Of a stretch of DNA of 64,000 nucleotides, positions 1 to 8,264 are shown one piece after another. The notes below the pieces were generated by a model. The model searched no databases, was not told the origin of the DNA, and saw nothing but the letters and a program-made list of their open reading frames with translations. The number at the start of each line of letters is the position of its first letter. Position 1 is the stretch's first letter. The translations under genes and the position numbers were made by a program. Source of the stretch: Halorubrum sodomense (GTDB taxonomy: Archaea; Halobacteriota; Halobacteria; Halobacteriales; Haloferacaceae); NCBI RefSeq assembly GCF_900111935.1, contig NZ_FOYN01000001.1, positions 434,001 to 498,000 of the forward strand. Reading direction: 5' to 3'.

Positions 1-33
1 TCCGGCCGCTCGCCGGCACGCGCCACCGCGGAT
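1..33 (-). repeat. Dispersed structured repeat, copy A (cut by window edge)
   Basis: Read on the minus strand, this is the 5' start of the element seen in full at 20237 and 29827: CCGCGGTGGCGCGTGCC, then a sequence that matches the first hairpin arm of the 29827 copy. Only about 30 bases are inside the window. A TATA-like palindrome lies immediately upstream, as it does for copy D. Confidence 0.6.
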
Positions 34-47
34 CTATTTATAAATAG
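34..47. promoter_or_regulatory. TATA-like palindrome upstream of repeat copy A
   Basis: The 14-bp perfect palindrome CTATTTATAAATAG matches the haloarchaeal TATA-box style. It sits between the end of tmcA and repeat copy A. The same core followed by the same CCGCGGTGGCGCG start recurs at copy D (37030). It could drive leftward transcription into the repeat; this is inferred. Confidence 0.4.
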
Positions 48-62
48 TCGTCGTCTGCCCGC

Positions 63-2396
63 TCACTCGGTTATAAATCGCTCCCGCTCTTTGCGCGCGA
101 ACTCGGTCCCGTACCGCTCCACGAGCGGGGCGTAGGCGTCGCCGAGCGCGCGCATACACGCGCTCGTCGAGACGAAGTCCAGTTCGTCGGCGACCTCGTC
201 CCACGGGCGGCCCTGAAGCACCTTCCGGACGAGCAGGCGCTCCGCGCGGTCGTCGAGGTCGGTCCCCTCGACCAGCGCCGCGAGCGCGAGGTCCCGGAAC
301 GCGCCGGGCGCGGTGTCGTACATCCCCGGGCCGACGGAGGCGCCGACGACCGAGCGCCACTCGGTCTCGGTGAGGTCGACCGGGACCGGGGCGGAACAGG
401 CCCGGAGCGCGCCGCGGACCACGTCCGGGTCGACGTCGCGGTGCGCGTCCGAGAGGCCGTCGCGCTCGCGGTCCCGGAGGGCGACCGCGTGGCGGTCCAG
501 GAGGCCGCGGCCGGCCTCGGTCTCCGGGCGGAGCATGACCGCGGAGTACTCGCCCGAGGCGTCGTTCCGGCTCGTCGAGAAGTGAACGGTCCGGTAGCCT
601 GCCCGACGCCAGAAGCGGAGCAGGCGCGGCGTCGCGCCGTAGCCGACCGAGAAGTAGTCGAGGCCGCCGTCGCCGTCGTCCTCGCTCCCGGCCCCCCGCT
701 CGCCGCCGAACTCCGCGTGGACCTCGTCGAGCAGCCGCGAGCCGAACCCCGCGTCCCGGAGCGCGTGGTGGGTCGCGATCCGAACCGTCCGCAGGCCGCG
801 CGGCGCGGCGGCCGCCTCGTCCCGCAGTTGGCTCGTGAGCACGTCCGGCACCATGTTCCCCCGCACGCGCTCGCCCTCGTACATCCCTCGGCGGGTCGCG
901 GCGTCGAGCCCGCCCTCCCGTGCGAGCAGCGCCACCGCGACGACCCGGCCGTCCGCGACGAGCGCCCGCGCGACGAGGTTCGGCGCGTCCAGCAGCCGCG
1001 CCAGGTCGTTCGGCTCGGTCCGGTAGTGCGCGGCGACGAGCAGCCCGAACGCCTCCGAGAGCAGCGTCTCGTCCGCGAGCAGGTCGGCGGGGTCGAGCGC
1101 TCGGTAGGTCGCCTCGTCGACCGACGCGTCCGCGACTGCCGCGTCGACCGCCGGCCGGGCGTCGAGCAGGAGCGCGCGCGACGCCCACGCCTCGACGGGG
1201 TCGTTTCGCGCGTACCGGATCGGCTCGTCGAGCCGCACGTCGCTGACCGCGAACCGCGAGTCGAGCAGCCGCTCCCGGAACCGGACCGCGAACCCCCGGC
1301 CCGCGCCCTCGTAGCCGTGAACCGTCGTACAGAACGCGACCGCGGGCGCGTCGAGGAACCCCTCCAGCAGCCGCACCGGGAGCGCCGCCGCCTCGTCGAC
1401 GACCGCGGCGTCCGCCTCGGCCGCGGCTTCCGCCGCGGCGGCGGGCGGGAGGAACCGGACGCGGCCGCCGGAGGGCGTTCGGAGGTCGCGCTCGTCGCGG
1501 TCGCGGTCGCCGTCGAGACCGCCCCCGTCGTCCCGCTCGCTCGCGGTGGCGTCTCCCCCCGTCTCCGCCGCGATCAGTTCTCGCGCCCGGGCGAACACCT
1601 CCGCGGCGTTCCGGAACGCGGGCGCGGTGACGAGCACGTCGGCGCCGTCGAGCGCGAGCGCGCCGGCCGCGAGCCCGGCCGCGCTCGACTTCCCGCGCCC
1701 CCGGTCCGACTCGACGACGACGGCCGAGCCGGGGGCGGCGAGCGATTCGAACGCCCGAAGCGCCCGCGCCTGATCGCCCGTGAGACAGGCTCGGTACGCG
1801 GCCGCGGGGAACGTCGCGTCAGGCGGCGCGCTCGGGGGACCGACGGGCTCGCCGCGCCCCTCGCCCGCGCTCCCGGTGAGTCCGTCGCGCTCGAGCGCGT
1901 CACCGTCGGGTCCCTCGCCGAGCGCGACGACCGCGATTCCGGGATGCGTCCGGAGCGTCGAAACCAGGCGTTCGCGGAACCGCCCCGTCACATCGTCGAC
2001 CTGGTACGGGGGCACCGCCAGCGAGTCGTCGAAGCGGTCGCGAATCGCCGGCCAGTCGTCGAGCGCGGGCGTCAGGAGGATCAGGAGGCCGCCGCCGTCG
2101 ACGGCGCCGACCGCCCGCCCGAGCGCGTTCGGAACGAACCGGTCGTGGCAGTCGAGGACGACCGCCTCGCGGGTGCGGCCCAGGAGTTCGTCGGCGCTCC
2201 GCGGCCGGTGTTCCTCGAACCGGAACCCCTTCCGCGTCGAGACGATCGAGGCGTCCCCGTCGTCGACCTCGACCGATTCGACCGCGTCGTACGCGGCGTC
2301 GATACCGCGGTCGCGGTCGCCCGCGAGCACGAGGACCCGCCGCTCGTTCGTCCGCTCGGCCTCGGCGCGCAGTTCCCGCGTGACCCCCGCGATCAT
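63..2396 (-). CDS. tmcA: tRNA cytidine N4-acetyltransferase TmcA
   Basis: This enzyme makes N4-acetylcytidine in RNA (wobble C34 of elongator tRNA-Met in bacteria; several RNAs in archaea), using acetyl-CoA and ATP/GTP. The 777-residue protein has the family order: an N-terminal DUF1726-like part, a helicase-like ATPase with Walker A DRGRGKSS near 231-238 and DEAA near 334-337, then a GNAT fold near 470-570 and a C-terminal RNA-binding tail. An acidic Asp/Arg insert lies near 281-305. The UPF0179 gene is divergent. The last codons overlap a 25-base sequence that recurs at 37135, so its 3' end may have been shaped by a repeat. Confidence 0.95.
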   Translation of the reverse strand: MIAGVTRELRAEAERTNERRVLVLAGDRDRGIDAAYDAVESVEVDDGDASIVSTRKGFRFEEHRPRSADELLGRTREAVVLDCHDRFVPNALGRAVGAVDGGGLLILLTPALDDWPAIRDRFDDSLAVPPYQVDDVTGRFRERLVSTLRTHPGIAVVALGEGPDGDALERDGLTGSAGEGRGEPVGPPSAPPDATFPAAAYRACLTGDQARALRAFESLAAPGSAVVVESDRGRGKSSAAGLAAGALALDGADVLVTAPAFRNAAEVFARARELIAAETGGDATASERDDGGGLDGDRDRDERDLRTPSGGRVRFLPPAAAAEAAAEADAAVVDEAAALPVRLLEGFLDAPAVAFCTTVHGYEGAGRGFAVRFRERLLDSRFAVSDVRLDEPIRYARNDPVEAWASRALLLDARPAVDAAVADASVDEATYRALDPADLLADETLLSEAFGLLVAAHYRTEPNDLARLLDAPNLVARALVADGRVVAVALLAREGGLDAATRRGMYEGERVRGNMVPDVLTSQLRDEAAAAPRGLRTVRIATHHALRDAGFGSRLLDEVHAEFGGERGAGSEDDGDGGLDYFSVGYGATPRLLRFWRRAGYRTVHFSTSRNDASGEYSAVMLRPETEAGRGLLDRHAVALRDRERDGLSDAHRDVDPDVVRGALRACSAPVPVDLTETEWRSVVGASVGPGMYDTAPGAFRDLALAALVEGTDLDDRAERLLVRKVLQGRPWDEVADELDFVSTSACMRALGDAYAPLVERYGTEFARKERERFITE

Positions 2397-2533
2397 TCGC
2401 TCGTCGTTGCCGAGGCGCGGGCATGTGTCTTGCCCTCCGCGTCGTCGCCCCGAGTTTCGAGCCGCCCCGGCGACGCTCCCGCCGCGCCGGCGGAGGCGGG
2501 AGGCTTACGGACTCGCGGCGCGTCGCTCCGGAC

Positions 2534-2980
2534 ATGACCACGGTCACGCTCATCGGGACTCGACTCGCGGACGTCAGCCGCGAGTTCGTCTACGAGGGTG
2601 AATCGGGCGACTGCGAGGGGTGTCCATATCGCAGCCAGTGTCTCAACCTCTCCGAGGGGACTCGCTACCGGGTGACCGGGATCCGCGAGAACGCGCAGAC
2701 GCTCGACTGCGCGGTCCACGACGCGGGCGTCCGCGCGGTCGAGGTCGAACCCGCCTCCGTCCCCGCCAACGTCCCGTCGGAGCGCGCGTACGCGGGAAGT
2801 AAGGTGTCGCTCGCCGGCCCCTGCCCGCACACCGAGTGCCCGAGCCACGGCTACTGCGTCCCCGACGGCGCCGACTTCGACGAGGAGCGCGTCATCGATC
2901 AGGTGCTCGGCGACCCGCCCCACGAGACGTGCGCGCTCGACCGGGACCTGACGCTCGTGGAGTTTCGCGCGGAGGAGTGA
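2534..2980 (+). CDS. UPF0179 family cysteine-rich protein
   Basis: A 148-residue archaeal protein of unknown function, belonging to UPF0179. Eight cysteines (27, 30, 36, 59, 97, 102, 108, 133) fall in motifs such as CEGCPYRSQC and CPHTECPSHGYC. They suggest a metal site or iron-sulfur cluster, but this is inferred. The start ATG at 2534 gives the conserved MTTVTLIG beginning; the reading frame stays open upstream but that part looks non-coding. It is divergent from tmcA and convergent with the nucleoside phosphorylase. Confidence 0.88.
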   Translation: MTTVTLIGTRLADVSREFVYEGESGDCEGCPYRSQCLNLSEGTRYRVTGIRENAQTLDCAVHDAGVRAVEVEPASVPANVPSERAYAGSKVSLAGPCPHTECPSHGYCVPDGADFDEERVIDQVLGDPPHETCALDRDLTLVEFRAEE

Positions 2981-3008
2981 GCGCCCGGCGGTCGCGGGTT
3001 TTCGACCG

Positions 3009-3734
3009 TTACAGCGACGCGATGGCGTTCAGCGTGATCCGGATCGCGCGCTCGACGTTGTCCTTCGCCTTCGCCGGCAGCTCGTCGTCGGAGTCCGCGC
3101 CCTTCTGCGTTCCCGCGACGAGGTTGCCGTCGACGGTGCAGATGGCGCCGGCGGCCAGCCCCTTCCGGCGCGCGAGCGCGAAGACGGTCGCGGCCTCCAT
3201 CTCGACCGCGAGCAGGTTCGCGTCGTTCCAGTCGTCGACCGACTCCTCGTCTTCGTTGTAGAACGCGTCGTCCGAGACGATCGGGCCGACGTGGATCTCT
3301 TCGCCGTTGTCCTCGGCCGCCCCGACGAGTCCGGTGAGCACGTCGTAGTCCGGCACCGCGGGATAGTTCGCGGACTCGTATCGCTTGCTCGTCCCCTCCT
3401 CTTTGGCCGCGCCGGTCGCGACGACCATGTCGCCGACCTCCATCTCCGACTGGAGCGCGCCGCAGGTGCCGCACCGGACGAACGTCTCGACGCCGACCCG
3501 CGAGAGCTCCTCGACCGCGATGGCCGCCGACGGACAGCCGATCCCGGTCGAGCAGATCGTGAGGTCGACCCCCTCGTAGCTCGCGTTGACGACCTTGTAC
3601 TCGCGGTTCTGCGCGACGACCTCGCTGTCGTCGCACAGGTCCGCGATCCGGTCGACGCGCCCCGGATCGCCCGGGATGACCGCGATTTCGTGGACGTCGC
3701 CCTCCTCGACCAGCAGGTGCGGCTGTTTCGCCAT
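3009..3734 (-). CDS. Nucleoside phosphorylase (uridine/purine phosphorylase family)
   Basis: Cytosolic enzyme of the PNP/UDP family, which splits nucleosides with phosphate to give a free base and ribose-1-phosphate. The 241-residue protein has the phosphate-binding loop GDPGR at 22-26, the family segment STGIGCPSAAIAVEEL near 62-77, and the substrate/ribose motif VEMEAATVFALA near 177-188. The start at 3734 (MAKQPHLL) is preferred over the upstream in-frame codon at 3761 because the family begins there. Substrate preference, uridine or purine nucleoside, cannot be fixed from sequence. The accessory island begins about 110 bases upstream of its start. Confidence 0.9.
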   Translation of the reverse strand: MAKQPHLLVEEGDVHEIAVIPGDPGRVDRIADLCDDSEVVAQNREYKVVNASYEGVDLTICSTGIGCPSAAIAVEELSRVGVETFVRCGTCGALQSEMEVGDMVVATGAAKEEGTSKRYESANYPAVPDYDVLTGLVGAAEDNGEEIHVGPIVSDDAFYNEDEESVDDWNDANLLAVEMEAATVFALARRKGLAAGAICTVDGNLVAGTQKGADSDDELPAKAKDNVERAIRITLNAIASL

Positions 3735-3844
3735 ACGAGCGGGGACAGCCGCCGCGCGCAAAAACGGACCGGTCGGCAGGCGGGGTAGCGGTGCGAGACG
3801 GATTTGATATCGCGCTATGAGATTTATAAGCGGGTCTATTTGTG
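3735..3844. other. Spacer upstream of the phosphorylase, outside the island
   Basis: Holds the likely promoter of the nucleoside phosphorylase and an AT-rich patch near 3820-3842 with a TATA-like gatttataag. No gene is seen. Confidence 0.4.
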
Positions 3845-3858
3845 GAAGTTGAGACTAC
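3845..3858 (+). repeat. Left 14-bp terminal inverted repeat of the island
   Basis: GAAGTTGAGACTAC here is the exact reverse complement of GTAGTCTCAACTTC at 9729-9742. The pair lies in the gaps between ordinary chromosomal genes and encloses the transposase remnant and the wtp genes. No matching target-site duplication is obvious outside the two ends. Confidence 0.5.
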
Positions 3859-4064
3859 AGCGGGTATAGGAGAGCTGTAATGAGTGGATTTTGCCGATTT
3901 GGTCAGCAGAAACTACCTCAATTCTCTCTCAAAGCGGCATTCTTGTTATACTTCCAATCATAAGGGCGAATTTTCGAGACATCCAACAGTGTCGCCACTC
4001 AGACCGCGCGCTAGCCCAGACTGAGTGTCTCTCTATCCGATTCCAGTCTCCTTCTTCAGCAGCG

Positions 4065-5113
4065 TCAGTGTGTTATCTGCGTCACCATCGGCGAGTGCTC
4101 GTACTTACCAGTCAACGCGACCTGAACGAGCAAGTCGACGGCCCGCCAGATAGAGTACTCGCCTCTCGGCACGGGGCGAGCATCGAGGACGAGTGGAACA
4201 GCGTTACCGACCAATGGACTGTAGCCCACTGGTAGGCGTACTCGTCGGTGTTCTCCTTCGTTCCGATGATCTCGTCCTCGTGGCCCGTACGGTCGCCCGT
4301 GAAGGGGTCAGCTTCGGTAATGTCGATCGCGACGATGCCTGCGCGAAAGAACTCCTCCGTCTCTGCGACTTTGCCGATGAGTTGCCGGATCGCTCGTCGA
4401 TACATCGCTCGAACCTCCGGTATCGGGAGGTCACGTAGGTGGTCGCGGTGAGCATGTCCGGGTGGTGTCCGCTCCCGCGTTGACTCGTAGCTGAAACTCC
4501 GAGCACCCTCGTTGGCAGCCAAGTTCTCACGGAGCCCGAGATAGGTCTGTAACCCCCAGTAGGCGTTCTCGTGAATCTCACTCCCGTTACCACGGTCTAG
4601 CGAGAGCGCCGGGAAGACAACGCGGCTGACCTGTTCTATAATCGTCTCTGCCCGGCCCAAGATGCGTTGCTCGTCCGGTGCTGAATCCTCGACGGCGGTG
4701 TCCCGGTAACAGAGCTTCTGCTCAGGGTCGCGTGGAACCGAGATATCTGTATTCTAGGCTTCAATGAAAAGAGTCCGGGCAGTTGTCTCCACCGTCTCGC
4801 GAAGGTCGGCGGTGAACCGGGTGTTCCAACTGCGCCACAGCGTCGATTGATCTGGAACCGTCTCTAACCCCAACTGATCGCATACGACTGGCGCGTTTCT
4901 CAGATAATCAACGAGGGACGTTTGGTGCTCCCAGCCGTGGAGTTCCTTCAGTACAAACATCCGAAAGAGTGTGTCCACCTCGTAGCGGGTTGAGCCCTCG
5001 TAGCGGTCGTGGACATTGAATAGGAAGTACGCCATAGGAAGTGAACAGGTGAGCTGCTCAACCGAGTCGTGACTCTTATGACCGGAACCACGTCTCCGAA
5101 ACCGTCCGAACAT
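4065..5113 (-). pseudogene. Degenerate DDE-type IS transposase
   Basis: Three coding pieces on one strand form one haloarchaeal transposase. The first (5113 down to 4754, starting MFGRFRRRGSGHKSH) ends at an in-frame TAG. The same frame continues past it (NTDISVPRDPEQKLCY..., then FRAGIVAIDITEADPFTG). A single missing G after a Trp codon near 4210 shifts the frame, after which VGNAVPLVLDARPV resumes the family sequence before it decays and stops at 4065. The C-terminal third, expected to hold the last catalytic residue, is absent. The AIDIT segment probably carries the first catalytic Asp. The IS family was not identified with confidence. Confidence 0.75.
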
Positions 5114-5443
5114 CCGATTCTACTCCGGCAAGCGATCTCCGATCATACAACGGCGACGTATCGTAAACTGGCCAGTTGGCGTACGGTCGTCGCGCGATGT
5201 ATCGAAAAACGGCTCGCCGAGACTCAAGAGTTGGAGCCATCAACAGACGCTGGATAGGTCACGCTCAAGAACGCATTCACATCCCTAGATACGCCGACGT
5301 ACGGACTACAGAACTCTGTAAGTGCTCTGTACGAGACCCAAACATAGTTTTCCACGGAGCGCCTCGTCTGGTTTGTATCGACCAACTACCTCAACAGCCT
5401 GCCACAGTCCGGGTGAAAGAGTCCGCTGAGAGCGCTCTTTCCT
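5114..5443. other. Non-coding scar between transposase remnant and ModE gene
   Basis: About 330 bases with no convincing gene. Short open frames exist on both strands but show no haloarchaeal codon bias and no recognisable motif. It probably holds decayed IS sequence and the 3' end region of the regulator gene. Confidence 0.4.
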
Positions 5444-6124
5444 CTATTTGGGGGTTGCACGTGTTGCTGTCGCTTTGAACGACGCGACAATATGACGACC
5501 CGACTCAAGTTGGAGCCGCTCTCGACTGTCTTCAGTTACAAGAGCATACAGGGGGTCTTCGGCCCCAACATCGACAGAAACCAGCGAAATCACGTCACCG
5601 CAGTCGACACTGAGTACGTGCCCGTCGAATCGGTTTCGGGCACTCGTGGCGCTCTCCGTCGGCGTCTCATCCAGATTGTGTAGCGTTACCGTATCAGCAC
5701 GAAGACTCACCTGTACCGTGTCAGTATCGGCCGGGACGATTGCCCGTACATCTCCAGCAGCGGTGGTTACTGTTCCGAGTTCGCCAGTCCGTGTCACGAC
5801 GGTCCCGTTTAATACTGCCTCAGTAGTTTCCGCAACTGACGAGTATCCTGTACAAAGCCGCTCAAATCGGGAGAGTAACTTATCGGCGTTTTCAGTGAGA
5901 GTACTTCCGCCACCGCCAGATCCTCCGCGCTGCCGTTCAACTAGCGTCCCGAAGGCCCCTTCCAGTTCAGTAATGCGTTGGTGCGAGCGCGAGTACGACC
6001 GACCGAGTTCGTCAGCGGCCTTGTGAATCGATCCGATCTCGTCTACAGCTTTGAGGAGTGACGCGTCCTTCTGTGTGAATTCCACACTATCTGCCCGAAG
6101 CTGTGCGTCGAAGCTCGCGTCCAT
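5444..6124 (-). CDS. ModE-like molybdate/tungstate-responsive regulator
   Basis: A DNA-binding regulator, 226 residues. The N-terminal LysR/ModE-type winged helix (about 15-80) includes SIHKAADELGRSYSRSHQRITELE, typical of ModE. A Gly/Ser-rich stretch follows near 68-74. The C-terminal half (about 108-175) resembles a Mop/TOBE oxyanion-binding fold (GTVVTRTGELGTVTTAAGDVRAIVP). It is divergent from wtpA across only 64 bases, so it probably controls the transporter in response to tungstate or molybdate; the ligand is inferred from context. No clear operator palindrome could be identified in the shared spacer. The direction (repressor when loaded) is assumed from E. coli ModE. Confidence 0.82.
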   Translation of the reverse strand: MDASFDAQLRADSVEFTQKDASLLKAVDEIGSIHKAADELGRSYSRSHQRITELEGAFGTLVERQRGGSGGGGSTLTENADKLLSRFERLCTGYSSVAETTEAVLNGTVVTRTGELGTVTTAAGDVRAIVPADTDTVQVSLRADTVTLHNLDETPTESATSARNRFDGHVLSVDCGDVISLVSVDVGAEDPLYALVTEDSRERLQLESGRHIVASFKATATRATPK

Positions 6125-6188
6125 ACCGGGTCAAGACGGGCAGGGAGGAAAACAATTATGCCGGTGTCGAAATAACGCCGATGTATCA

Positions 6189-7229
6189 ATGACAGAACAT
6201 CGTACACGACGTGCGTTCCTCGCGAGTAGTGCAACAGCAGCGGCGCTTGGTTTAGCCGGCTGTACTGGTGACGGTGGGAGCGATGGCGGTGGCGACAGTG
6301 GAACCCCGACAAGCACACCGATGTCGGACTCTATGACCATCTTCCACGCCGGCTCGCTCGCCCCGCCGTTCTCGGCTGCCGAACCGCAGTTCGAGGATGA
6401 GTTCGGCGTTGATGTCACCCGGGAGGCGCAGGGATCCGTGGCATCGACACAGAAGATCACCCAGCAGGGACGGTCGGCAGACGTACTCGGCGTCTCCGAT
6501 TTCCGGCTCATCCGTAACCGGGTACTCCCGGAATACGGCGACTGGTACGCCATCTTCACGACGAACTCGATGTCGATTCAGTACCGGGAGGACTCCCCCG
6601 GCGCGGACGACATCTCGGCCGACAACTGGTGGGAGGTCCTCTCACGTGACGGCATCACCATCGGACACTCGGACCCGGCGGTCGACCCCGGCGGCTATCG
6701 CGCGGTGATGACGCTACAGTTGGGTGCCGAGGAGTTCCAGGGCGAGCGGCTCTACGACGAGGGGACCCTTGACGCCCTGATGAGCAACACGACCGTTCCA
6801 ACGGGGACCGAGACGAACCTTGAGGGCCAGCTCGAGTCTGGCGAACTCGACTACGTCCTGTACTACCAGTCTATCTCGGCCACCTCCGGGCTGCCGTACG
6901 TCGACCTCCAGCCGGAGGTTGACCTCTCGCAGGCGACGAATGAGTACGCACAACACTACGCGAAGGCCGAGGTCGAGACCGACAGTGGCACCTTCACCGG
7001 CGCGCCCATCGCGTACGGACTGACCGTCCCGAGCGTCGCCGAGGCCCCTGGCCGCGGCGCACAGTGGGTCGAGTATTTCGGCACCGAGCCGGGTCGGGCG
7101 ATCCTCGAAGAACAGGGCCTCGTTCCTGTTGATCCCATTGTCGTTCCCGCGAGTTCGGAGGACGCCGTCCCCGACAACGTGATGGGAGTCGCCAGCGCAC
7201 AGAGTTCTCTCGGGCCACTGGAGCTCTAG
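6189..7229 (+). CDS. wtpA: Tungstate/molybdate ABC transporter substrate-binding lipoprotein WtpA
   Basis: Binds tungstate or molybdate outside the cell and delivers it to WtpBC. The 346-residue precursor has a twin-arginine style start (RRAFLAS) and a lipobox LAGC with Cys25, followed by a Gly/Ser/Thr-rich tether. The mature part begins with IFHAGSLAPPF, the WtpA/ModA hallmark, and continues with DVLGVSDFRLI, GDWYAIF and GHSDPAVDPGGYRAVM, which match the archaeal WtpA class more than bacterial ModA. The start ATG at 6189 is the first that yields the signal peptide. It leads the wtpABC cluster and is divergent from the ModE-like gene. Confidence 0.9.
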   Translation: MTEHRTRRAFLASSATAAALGLAGCTGDGGSDGGGDSGTPTSTPMSDSMTIFHAGSLAPPFSAAEPQFEDEFGVDVTREAQGSVASTQKITQQGRSADVLGVSDFRLIRNRVLPEYGDWYAIFTTNSMSIQYREDSPGADDISADNWWEVLSRDGITIGHSDPAVDPGGYRAVMTLQLGAEEFQGERLYDEGTLDALMSNTTVPTGTETNLEGQLESGELDYVLYYQSISATSGLPYVDLQPEVDLSQATNEYAQHYAKAEVETDSGTFTGAPIAYGLTVPSVAEAPGRGAQWVEYFGTEPGRAILEEQGLVPVDPIVVPASSEDAVPDNVMGVASAQSSLGPLEL

Positions 7230-7286
7230 TGGGGTCCGTCGCCATTTCATCGATATTTATGCACAACGTGCCCCGCTTCACAGACC

Positions 7287-8264
7287 ATGGCAACGGAGAC
7301 TGAACGCCGGTTCGAGATCGACGCAGTCGGGCGGACACCACTAGTCGTGGCGTTCGTCGCCGTCCAAGCGCTGGCATTCGCCGCTGCGTACTCGGTCGGC
7401 CAGCCGACCTGGTACGCCTACTTCATCGTGGGCAGCACGGCCGTCACCGCGTACGCGCTCGACGGTACCTCATTCACCGTGGCGACAGCGACCGCCGGGA
7501 GTCTCCTCATGATCGCCCTGGGGCTGCCCCTGTTCATGTTCGTCGCACGGCAGACTCCTGCACTCGTCATCGAGAAGGCACTGGATCCGGATGTCCACCG
7601 CGTACTCTATCTCGGTGTGTATGGTCCATTGTTGGCGGCCGTGCTCAGCCTCCTGTTTGGTGTCCCACTGGCACACCTGCTAGCGAAGGGATTCCCCGGC
7701 CAGCCCCTCGTCGAGAGTCTCGTCGACCTCCCCCTTGTCGTTCCCCACTCTGTCGCGGGTATTATCATCCTGTTCGGCTTTGGGAAGAGCGGTGCATTCC
7801 CCCAGTTCTCGGTCCTCGGAACGATGGTTGGAATGGTGTTGGCGATGGCGTTCGTCTCGGCCCCGTACGCGGTCAACGCCAGCCGGGAGGCATTCGAGGC
7901 CATCGACGACCGCCTTGAGTACGCCTCTCGCATCCACGGCGCTAACAAGTGGGAGACGTTCCGGCGGGTGACCGGCCCGCTCGCTGTCCGAGGCATGATC
8001 ACCGGCGGCGTGCTCGCGTGGGCCCGTGCTGTCTCCGAATTCGGTGCCGTCGCGGTGGTTGCCTACTCTGTAGAGTTCTTTTACCCGTTCGCAGGCGAGA
8101 AGGTGACCGCCCAACACGCACCCGTCTTCGTGTACAACACGTACCTCCAGGGGGGACTCGAGGAGAGTGGGGCGGTCGCGTTCTTGCTCTTGGCCGTCTC
8201 GGCAGCAATCTTCCTCCTCGTCCGCTACCTGACCGACGATGGCACAGCAGGAGGGATGCCATGA
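7287..8264 (+). CDS. wtpB: Tungstate/molybdate ABC transporter permease WtpB
   Basis: Integral membrane channel of the WtpABC importer, 325 residues. Several hydrophobic helices are visible. The cytoplasmic EAA loop that docks the ATPase is EAFEAIDDRLEYASRIHG near 197-214. The N-terminal 90 residues contain two or three extra helices compared with short ModB proteins. A TATA-like atatttatg lies about 27-32 bases before the ATG, so this gene may have its own leaderless promoter as well as read-through from wtpA. Its end overlaps the wtpC start (ATGA). Confidence 0.9.
   Translation: MATETERRFEIDAVGRTPLVVAFVAVQALAFAAAYSVGQPTWYAYFIVGSTAVTAYALDGTSFTVATATAGSLLMIALGLPLFMFVARQTPALVIEKALDPDVHRVLYLGVYGPLLAAVLSLLFGVPLAHLLAKGFPGQPLVESLVDLPLVVPHSVAGIIILFGFGKSGAFPQFSVLGTMVGMVLAMAFVSAPYAVNASREAFEAIDDRLEYASRIHGANKWETFRRVTGPLAVRGMITGGVLAWARAVSEFGAVAVVAYSVEFFYPFAGEKVTAQHAPVFVYNTYLQGGLEESGAVAFLLLAVSAAIFLLVRYLTDDGTAGGMP

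Noticed and set aside
34-1188. Arg-rich long frame on the minus strand, overlapping tmcA
   Set aside because: It is a shadow frame of the high-G+C tmcA gene, with unnatural Arg/Pro/Gly composition and no acidic haloarchaeal character.
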